Positions 57,901 to 64,000 of a stretch of DNA of 64,000 nucleotides are shown here, one piece after another. The notes beneath the pieces are model-generated. The model was not told the DNA's origin. It saw nothing but the letters and a program-made list of their open reading frames with translations, and ran no database searches. The position numbers and the translations under genes were made by a program. This DNA is from Vicingaceae bacterium (lineage in GTDB: Bacteria; Bacteroidota; Bacteroidia; Flavobacteriales_E; Vicingaceae): positions 20,943 to 84,942 of the forward strand of contig BPHE01000011.1 of NCBI GenBank assembly GCA_026003395.1. The letters are read 5' to 3'. The number at the start of each line of letters is the position of its first letter. Within the stretch, counting starts at the first letter, position 1.

Positions 57901-58784
57901 CGGGAAATCCCATTGTAATTTATCCCGGCAACAGTCAATGGATTTATTTACTTCTCACAGATCAATGCTCAAATCAAAAAAAAGATTCAATCTACATTAA
58001 AGTGAATCCTCTACCTGAAATCAATATTGCATCTCAAAGCAAAGAGGCTTGTGGAGACATTACCTTTATGCTCAAAAACATTTCACCATGGCCAAATTTA
58101 GGCAAAGTAGAATGGTATGTTTCCAACCAACTTTATTCTACAGACACATTGGATTATTTCACCGTGACTCAATCCGGAATGTATACCGTTTGGTGCTATG
58201 TAACAGACAACAAAGGATGTCGGAATAGTGATTCTGCCCAGTTTTGGGCACTGGTCAGACCAAACCCTGTAGTCGATTTTGTATATTACCCCAATGAAAT
58301 CAGCATTTTTGACCCCAAAGTGGAATTTTTGTCTACAATTGAACATGCAGACCATCTTCTTTGGGATTTTGGAGATGGTAATACTTTGACCAATATTGAA
58401 AATCCTGTACATGTCTATGAAAACAAGGGCGTATATAATGTGACCTTATATGCCAAAAATAACTATGGTTGTACCTCATTTTTAACTAAACCTCTTGAAA
58501 TTTTACCGGAATTCACGCTATACATTCCCAATGCCTTTACACCGGATAACGATGGAAGAAACGACATATTCTTTGCCAAAGGTGAAGAAATAGAAGAATT
58601 CCACATGTATATTTTCAATCGTTGGGGAGAACTAATTTTTGAATCCAATAGTATCTCCAATGGTTGGGATGGTTTTGTCAATGGAGAACCTGCTCCAACC
58701 GGTGTATATACCTATAAAATCTGGGTAAAAGATTTCAAATACCACTATCATGAATATATCGGTAGTGTTAACCTGATTAGATAA
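54995..58784 (+). CDS. SprB-repeat type B T9SS protein (apparent frameshift in signal peptide)
   Basis: Secreted protein of about 1260 residues. The frame from 55107 is open to the stop, but an ATG at 54995 begins a signal peptide (MKARLYIISILF) that stops in its own frame at 55055. The main frame, read back, supplies the rest of the signal (TCVAFIKSEYLLASHAQG) and the conserved opening TCLGNNQYQITVAFYRDC. One extra T around 55028-55033 explains it. The mature chain has an N-terminal domain, an Ig-like region, seven SprB repeats, PKD-like domains (LLWDFGDGNTLTN) and a type B sorting domain (NAFTPDNDGRNDIFF, FNRWGELIF, SVNLIR). It follows the T9SS client layout but has no adjacent PorP. Confidence 0.85.
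56155..57770 (+). repeat. Seven two-cysteine SprB repeats
   Basis: Seven units of roughly 75-80 codons with GG-x-PPY-x3-W and AGxYxVTVTDxNGC; the last is divergent. Each has two Cys, where the giant adhesin's repeats have four: CHGGSNG replaces C-x-G-x-C-N-G, and NLSAG, NLQAG or GLPAG replaces NLCAG. Confidence 0.88.
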
Positions 58785-58822
58785 TTGTTTCGATTTTTAT
58801 TGGAAGATTTAATAAATAAAAA

Positions 58823-58840
58823 ACCCCACGCATGTGGGGT
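58823..58840. terminator. Bidirectional hairpin terminator between adhesin and tRNA-Cys
   Basis: ACCCCAC-GCAT-GTGGGGT forms a seven-pair stem. On the minus strand it is followed by TTTTTTATTTATT, making it a good terminator for the tRNA transcript. On the plus strand a weaker AAATTTTT follows, so it may also end the adhesin transcript. Confidence 0.8.
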
Positions 58841-58849
58841 AAATTTTTG

Positions 58850-58920
58850 AGGTCCCGAGCGGATTCGAACCGCTGTAAAAGGTTTTGCAGACCTCTGCCT
58901 AACCACTCGGCCACAGGACC
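58850..58920 (-). tRNA. tRNA-Cys (GCA)
   Basis: 71-base cloverleaf on the minus strand. The acceptor arms GGTCCTG and CGGGACC pair with one G-U, discriminator U. The anticodon loop contains TCTGCAAA, anticodon GCA for Cys. The T-loop is GGTTCGAATCC. A hairpin terminator lies just downstream. Confidence 0.95.
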
Positions 58921-59061
58921 ATTTTATCGTATGCAAATTTAAGAAAGATTTTCCAAAAATTCTTATCCATTTAAAATGATTTTATTTAATCCACAATTTG
59001 ATTTTACTCTTTAAAACAGATATGTAACTTAAAATTTTCATATCGGTTAACTAAAATTTTA

Positions 59062-59069
59062 TATTTTTG
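59062..59069 (+). promoter_or_regulatory. Bacteroidota -7 promoter element before the zincin-like gene
   Basis: TATTTTTG matches TAnnTTTG and is 37 bases before the ATG of the next gene. Confidence 0.5.
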
Positions 59070-59106
59070 GCTTTAAGCAATATGGATCATACAAGGATTA
59101 AATGTT

Positions 59107-59862
59107 ATGATTTACAAAATTGCCAAGTATATATTTTATTTTTTTTGTTTTTCGCTGACAAAATTTCTTTATCCATGTCATGATGTTGTATTAGATATTG
59201 AAATTTGTTTTAATACAGAAAATTGCGAAATCCCAAAAACATGGAAAAATAAAATTTTTCCAACTCCTATAAATGATTCTGACCGTTCGGTTATATTAAA
59301 CACTCTTGAAAAAATAATGAAAAAGTATCCTCACGAATTTTTAAAACACCATTTGAGAAAAATTTATGTATGGGAGTATTTTACTTTATACAACTTGCCT
59401 TACTCGGCTACTAATCATAAAGATATTTTGTATTTAACTTTTGACAAAAAAACATTTAATGAAATAAATGCTTTACAAAAACTTGAAATAGATTTCCATC
59501 ATGAATTTCTTCACATTTTATTCTGGAAATATTACAAAATATTTAATGTAAAACAATGGAAAAGTTTCAATGGTTCGACAAAATACCTGACTAAAAGTGG
59601 GAAAATTGCCATAAAAATCAATAAAATAAGCTCTAAACCGGATACAAGTTATTTTAAGAAAGGTTTTTTATGCGAATATGGGAGCACATGTCTCCCTGAA
59701 GACGTGGCTACTTTCAGTTTTATTTTTTTAGAAGATAAAATGGATATGATGAATGCGGTAAAAAATTATCCCATATTAAATAAAAAGTATAATCATATCA
59801 TTGAATTTTATCATAAATTATCTCCTTTTTTTACCAAAGAATATTTTGAAAGTATAAAATAA
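59107..59862 (+). CDS. Putative secreted zinc metallopeptidase
   Basis: I do not recognise a named family. The 251-residue product has a hydrophobic N-terminus likely to be a signal peptide (about residues 1-24) and then a helical region. HHEFLHILFWKYY contains HExxH, the zinc-binding and catalytic motif of zincins. About 60 residues later GFLCEYGSTCLPEDVATF contains an ED-x-A element that supplies the third ligand in some exported Bacteroidota zincins, so the site looks complete. Length suits a small single-domain protease. It is monocistronic, flanked by a promoter element and a terminator; the target is unknown. Confidence 0.68.
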   Translation: MIYKIAKYIFYFFCFSLTKFLYPCHDVVLDIEICFNTENCEIPKTWKNKIFPTPINDSDRSVILNTLEKIMKKYPHEFLKHHLRKIYVWEYFTLYNLPYSATNHKDILYLTFDKKTFNEINALQKLEIDFHHEFLHILFWKYYKIFNVKQWKSFNGSTKYLTKSGKIAIKINKISSKPDTSYFKKGFLCEYGSTCLPEDVATFSFIFLEDKMDMMNAVKNYPILNKKYNHIIEFYHKLSPFFTKEYFESIK

Positions 59863-59866
59863 AAAA

Positions 59867-59883
59867 CCCGGCATAGTGCCGGG
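59867..59883. terminator. Bidirectional hairpin terminator
   Basis: CCCGGCA-TAG-TGCCGGG is a seven-pair GC-rich stem flanked by AAAAAA on the left and CTTCTTTTT on the right. It can end both the zincin-like gene and the convergent atpD-atpC transcript. Confidence 0.85.
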
Positions 59884-59913
59884 CTTCTTTTTCGATCTTT
59901 CAGTTGAATCAGT

Positions 59914-60153
59914 TTATTGTACCAAAACAATTATTTTATTACCGTTGACCTCAACCACACCACCGTTTACGTCATATTGTGATTTTTTTCCGTGCACATC
60001 AGTAACTTCTATCTTTCCTTTTTTCAATGTGGAAATCAAAGGTGCGTGATTTTTCAACACTCCGAATGATCCTTCTTTACCCGGGAATGTTGCCGCAACG
60101 ATTTCTCCGGAATATATTATCTCTTCGGGACTGATGATTTCAATGGTCATCAT
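59914..60153 (-). CDS. atpC: ATP synthase F1 epsilon subunit
   Basis: Beta-sandwich domain of the F1 epsilon subunit, 79 residues: MTIEIISPEEIIYSGE at the start, FPGKEGSFGVLKNHAPLIS and KIEVTDVHGKKSQY. The C-terminal helical domain found in longer epsilon subunits is absent, the usual short form in Bacteroidota. It follows atpD by two bases. Two adjacent ATG codons are possible starts. The rest of the F1Fo operon (atpB, E, F, H, A, G) is not in this window. Confidence 0.95.
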   Translation of the reverse strand: MMTIEIISPEEIIYSGEIVAATFPGKEGSFGVLKNHAPLISTLKKGKIEVTDVHGKKSQYDVNGGVVEVNGNKIIVLVQ

Positions 60154-60155
60154 AA

Positions 60156-61694
<1,539 letters not shown>

Positions 61695-61830
61695 TTAGGG
61701 AATAATTTTGAAAATTTTAATCTTTATTTCATTAAATCACCCCTAAATGATTGTTTTGCTTTTTCTTTTAAACGGACAGGCACTCTCATGATGAATGTCC
61801 AATTCTCTTGAAGTAGTTTTGAAAAATAAG

Positions 61831-61853
61831 AAAAACCGGATGAACCGGTTTTT
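61831..61853. terminator. Hairpin terminator after clpP
   Basis: AAAAACCGG-x5-CCGGTTTTT is a nine-pair palindrome downstream of the clpP stop on the minus strand, with T-rich sequence following on both sides. It separates clpP from atpD. Confidence 0.7.
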
Positions 61854-61896
61854 CTATAGTAGTTATTAAGATACCCGACGATTGTATTTGCCCGGA

Positions 61897-62577
61897 TTAT
61901 AATTCTTTGCTTCTTTCAAGCACTTCGTCAATCATGCCATATTCTTTGGCTTCTGCTGCCGTCATCCAATAATCACGGTCACTGTCTTTTTCTATTTTTT
62001 CATAAGGTTGACCTGAATGCAACGAGATAATTTCATATAGTTCTTTTTTCAATTTTAAAATTTCTCGTGCCGTAATTTCAATATCGGACGCTTGTCCTTC
62101 AGCTCCACCCAAAGGTTGGTGAATCATAATACGCGAATGTTTCAAGGCACTACGTTTGCCTTTTTTTCCGGCACACATCAACACGGCAGCCATTGAAGCA
62201 GCAATACCCGTGCAAATGGTGGCTACATGTGGTTGAATATAAAGCATGGTGTCGTATATCCCTAAACCCGCATATACTGAACCTCCGGGGGAATTGATGT
62301 AAATTTGAATGTCCTTCTTGGGATCCACTGATTCTAAAAATAACAATTGCGCTTCCACAATATTGGCTACATAGTCATTGATCGGAACACCCAAAAAGAT
62401 AATTCTGTCCATCATCAAACGGGAAAATACATCCATAGAAGCCACATTAAGCTGACGCTCTTCAATAATCGTTGGCGAGATGTAATCGTTATGCACTTTC
62501 ATATAATCGTCCAACACTGTTGAACTGATTCCACGATGACGAACCGCATATTTTCTAAATTCATTTGCAGGAAACAT
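61897..62577 (-). CDS. clpP: ATP-dependent Clp protease proteolytic subunit
   Basis: Cytosolic serine peptidase of 226 residues forming the double-heptamer chamber used by ClpX or ClpC. The triad is visible: Ser in [11 protein letters not shown], His in [10 protein letters not shown] and Asp in [10 protein letters not shown]. The N-terminal segment [20 protein letters not shown] is longer than in Escherichia coli, as is common in Bacteroidota. The ATG at 62577 (MFPANEF) is preferred to 62670, which adds a Phe-rich hydrophobic tail not found in ClpP. No clpX lies in the window. The -7 element is just upstream. Confidence 0.95.
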   Translation of the reverse strand: MFPANEFRKYAVRHRGISSTVLDDYMKVHNDYISPTIIEERQLNVASMDVFSRLMMDRIIFLGVPINDYVANIVEAQLLFLESVDPKKDIQIYINSPGGSVYAGLGIYDTMLYIQPHVATICTGIAASMAAVLMCAGKKGKRSALKHSRIMIHQPLGGAEGQASDIEITAREILKLKKELYEIISLHSGQPYEKIEKDSDRDYWMTAAEAKEYGMIDEVLERSKEL

Positions 62578-62594
62578 ACTTTTAAATTTTTTGC

Positions 62595-62602
62595 CAAAAA
62601 TA
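62595..62602 (-). promoter_or_regulatory. Bacteroidota -7 promoter element before clpP
   Basis: On the minus strand the sequence is TATTTTTG, matching TAnnTTTG, 17 bases before the clpP ATG. Confidence 0.5.
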
Positions 62603-62836
62603 ACAATATTGGATTTGAATACAAGAAAATTGATTTTTTTTAATGATAACACATAAAGAAAAATCATCAATACACGGCAGCATTCCTGTCTGCCATAAAT
62701 TCCATGTGATAGTTTATTTATAAATTTCTAAGATTAAAAAAACAGCACTTTATTTTGCATTTTTAAGAAAATATCCTATTGTCAATCTCAATAAAATTCA
62801 AAAAAATACGTTTTTTTGCAACTAAATTATAAACAT

Positions 62837-63031
62837 ATGTTTTCAATTTTAAACGGTGTCATTGGTCCAAATCAAATTTTAATCATCATTTTGATCATTG
62901 TATTGTTGTTTGGAGCAAAACGTATTCCTGAACTGATGAAAGGAATCGGCAAAGGCATCAAAGATTTTAAAGATGCCGCCAGTGGCAAAGATGAAGAGAA
63001 TGGTTCATCAAAAGATAATACCGAAAAATAA
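62837..63031 (+). CDS. tatA: Twin-arginine translocase subunit TatA/TatE
   Basis: Small inner-membrane protein of 64 residues with an N-terminal membrane helix (NQILIIILIIVLLFGAKRIPEL) containing the conserved FG-x-K hinge. An amphipathic helix (MKGIGKGIKDFKDAASG) and a charged tail follow, the standard TatA layout. It multimerises to form the pore for folded Tat substrates. The ATG at 62837 (MFSILN) is preferred to a TTG at 62816. gatA begins seven bases after the stop, a common pairing in Bacteroidota. Confidence 0.93.
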   Translation: MFSILNGVIGPNQILIIILIIVLLFGAKRIPELMKGIGKGIKDFKDAASGKDEENGSSKDNTEK

Positions 63032-63038
63032 TTCCGGT

Positions 63039-64000
63039 ATGCATTCAAAAGGTTTTTTAAGAAACAAGGATTTAATTCATAAACAATCGGTAAAAAAAAC
63101 CGTCGAAAATTTCCTTAGTGTTATTCATCAAAAAAACCCCACGATCAATGCTTTTATAGAAGTATTTGAGGAAGAGGCATTGGCACGATCCGAAGAAATC
63201 GATAGAAAAATAAGCAACGGGACTGCCGGGAAATTGGCCGGTTTGGTTATTGCCATTAAGGACAATATTTGCTATAAGGACCACAAAGTTTCGGCTTCTT
63301 CGAAAATGCTCGAAAATTTCGAATCACTTTTTTCTGCCACGGTTGTAGAGCGATTATTAAATGAAGACGCCATTATTATTGGTCGTACCGGATGTGATGA
63401 ATTTGCCATGGGCAGTTCATCTGAAACTTCTTATTATGGGAAAATACGCAACCCGTTAAACCCTGACAAAACTCCGGGAGGATCGTCCGGAGGAAGTGCT
63501 GCGGCCGTAGCTGCCGGTATGTGTCATGCTTCCTTGGGGAGTGATACGGGAGGTTCCATTCGCCAACCCGCTTCTTTTTGTGGTTTAGTTGGTGTCAAAC
63601 CCACATATGGCCGTGTTTCCCGTTGGGGCTTGATTGCTTACGCCTCTTCGTTTGACCAAATTGGCCCGATTTGTCATTCTATTGATGACGCCGCTTTGAT
63701 ACTGGAAACAATAAGTGGTCCGGATGACTTTGATGCTACTGTTTCTAACAGAGCCGTCGGCAATTTTATGCCCGGCGATAATACGCCCGCAAAAAAACTG
63801 TTGTGGATTCCTCAATTGCTCGAACTGGATGCTTTAAATGAAGAAGTAAAACAAAATTATTTAAACGTAATTGATGCCTGGAAAAGCAGTGGGGGAATTG
63901 TTGAAGAAGTGAATTTTGAATGGTTTGATTATTTGGTACCCGCATATTATATTTTAACTACAGCCGAAGCTTCGTCCAACTTGGCAAGATACGACGGCAT
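63039..64000 (+). CDS. gatA: Asp-tRNA(Asn)/Glu-tRNA(Gln) amidotransferase subunit A (3' end outside window)
   Basis: Amidase subunit that releases ammonia from glutamine to convert misacylated Glu-tRNA(Gln) or Asp-tRNA(Asn). About 320 residues are visible with no stop before the edge. The amidase signature is complete: catalytic Lys in LVIAIKDNI, the cis-Ser motif in TPGGSSGGSAAAVAAG and the nucleophile Ser in GSDTGGSIRQPA. RTGCDEFAMGSSSE is another family hallmark. The ATG at 63039 is seven bases after the tatA stop. The companion gatB and gatC genes are not seen here. Confidence 0.95.
   Translation, partial: MHSKGFLRNKDLIHKQSVKKTVENFLSVIHQKNPTINAFIEVFEEEALARSEEIDRKISNGTAGKLAGLVIAIKDNICYKDHKVSASSKMLENFESLFSATVVERLLNEDAIIIGRTGCDEFAMGSSSETSYYGKIRNPLNPDKTPGGSSGGSAAAVAAGMCHASLGSDTGGSIRQPASFCGLVGVKPTYGRVSRWGLIAYASSFDQIGPICHSIDDAALILETISGPDDFDATVSNRAVGNFMPGDNTPAKKLLWIPQLLELDALNEEVKQNYLNVIDAWKSSGGIVEEVNFEWFDYLVPAYYILTTAEASSNLARYDG

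Overview
The window is a stretch of chromosome from a member of the Bacteroidota. Several things point there. There is type IX secretion and gliding machinery (a SprE/PorW-like lipoprotein, two PorP/SprF-type proteins, three proteins ending in a 'type B' gliding-motility C-terminal domain, and giant SprB-repeat proteins). Promoter -7 elements have the form TAnnTTTG, there are few Shine-Dalgarno sites, the DNA is AT-rich, and families such as DUF5777, AtpZ, SiaC/DUF1987 and YfiR/DUF4154 occur. I cannot place it below phylum.

Layout. 1-7.6 kb: pdxJ (5' end cut by the window) with an alpha/beta hydrolase; a minus-strand run of aldehyde dehydrogenase, glycosyltransferase and OppC permease; then a histidine kinase/response regulator pair. 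7.6-16.8 kb: ferritin, a small basic secreted protein, a YfiR-like / TPR / HAMP-SpoIIE phosphatase operon, the SprE-like lipoprotein, bactofilin, AtpZ, RibF and a leucine-rich-repeat protein. 16.8-24.8 kb: dprA, gdhA, an acyltransferase, a minus-strand frr-ldcA-yraN run, then an operon of two cytochrome-c lipoproteins, a DUF5777 protein and YceI. 25.0-34.3 kb: a defence island with a type III restriction-modification pair (mod and res) separated by a PHP/SMC-like ATPase, split in two reading frames, and an AlbA-type ATP-binding protein. 34.7-39.4 kb (minus): a fused oligopeptide ABC ATPase, a lipoprotein, a PolB-like exonuclease, a small conserved protein and a serine hydrolase. 39.5-52.4 kb: a T9SS cluster of small type B cargo, PorP, a 3382-residue SprB-repeat adhesin and a second PorP. 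52.4-58.8 kb: a lipoprotein, DUF1572, SiaC and universal stress proteins, then a second SprB-repeat protein. 58.8-64 kb: tRNA-Cys, a putative secreted zincin, atpC-atpD, clpP, tatA and the start of gatA.

How they fit together. The cargo/PorP/giant adhesin/PorP block and the SprE-like lipoprotein belong to type IX secretion and probably to surface adhesion or gliding. The giant adhesin has about 38 repeats, each with four cysteines where the second adhesin has two, and its distal half shows a higher-order period of four (once five) repeats. The YfiR/TPR/HAMP-SpoIIE operon resembles a phosphatase-output relative of the YfiR-YfiN envelope-sensing arrangement, and the SiaC-family protein 42 kb away is a plausible substrate. 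The defence island is the most system-like accessory block: two ATPase genes of possible antiphage function sit between the modification and restriction subunits.

Caution. Four places carry apparent single-base or clustered frame disruptions: mod around 26.44-26.78 kb, the PHP/SMC gene at 28.55 kb, the stress-protein start at 54.83 kb and the signal peptide at 55.03 kb. I can read the intact protein across each in shifted frames, so either the consensus has indel errors there or the genes are genuinely broken. The sequence alone cannot decide.
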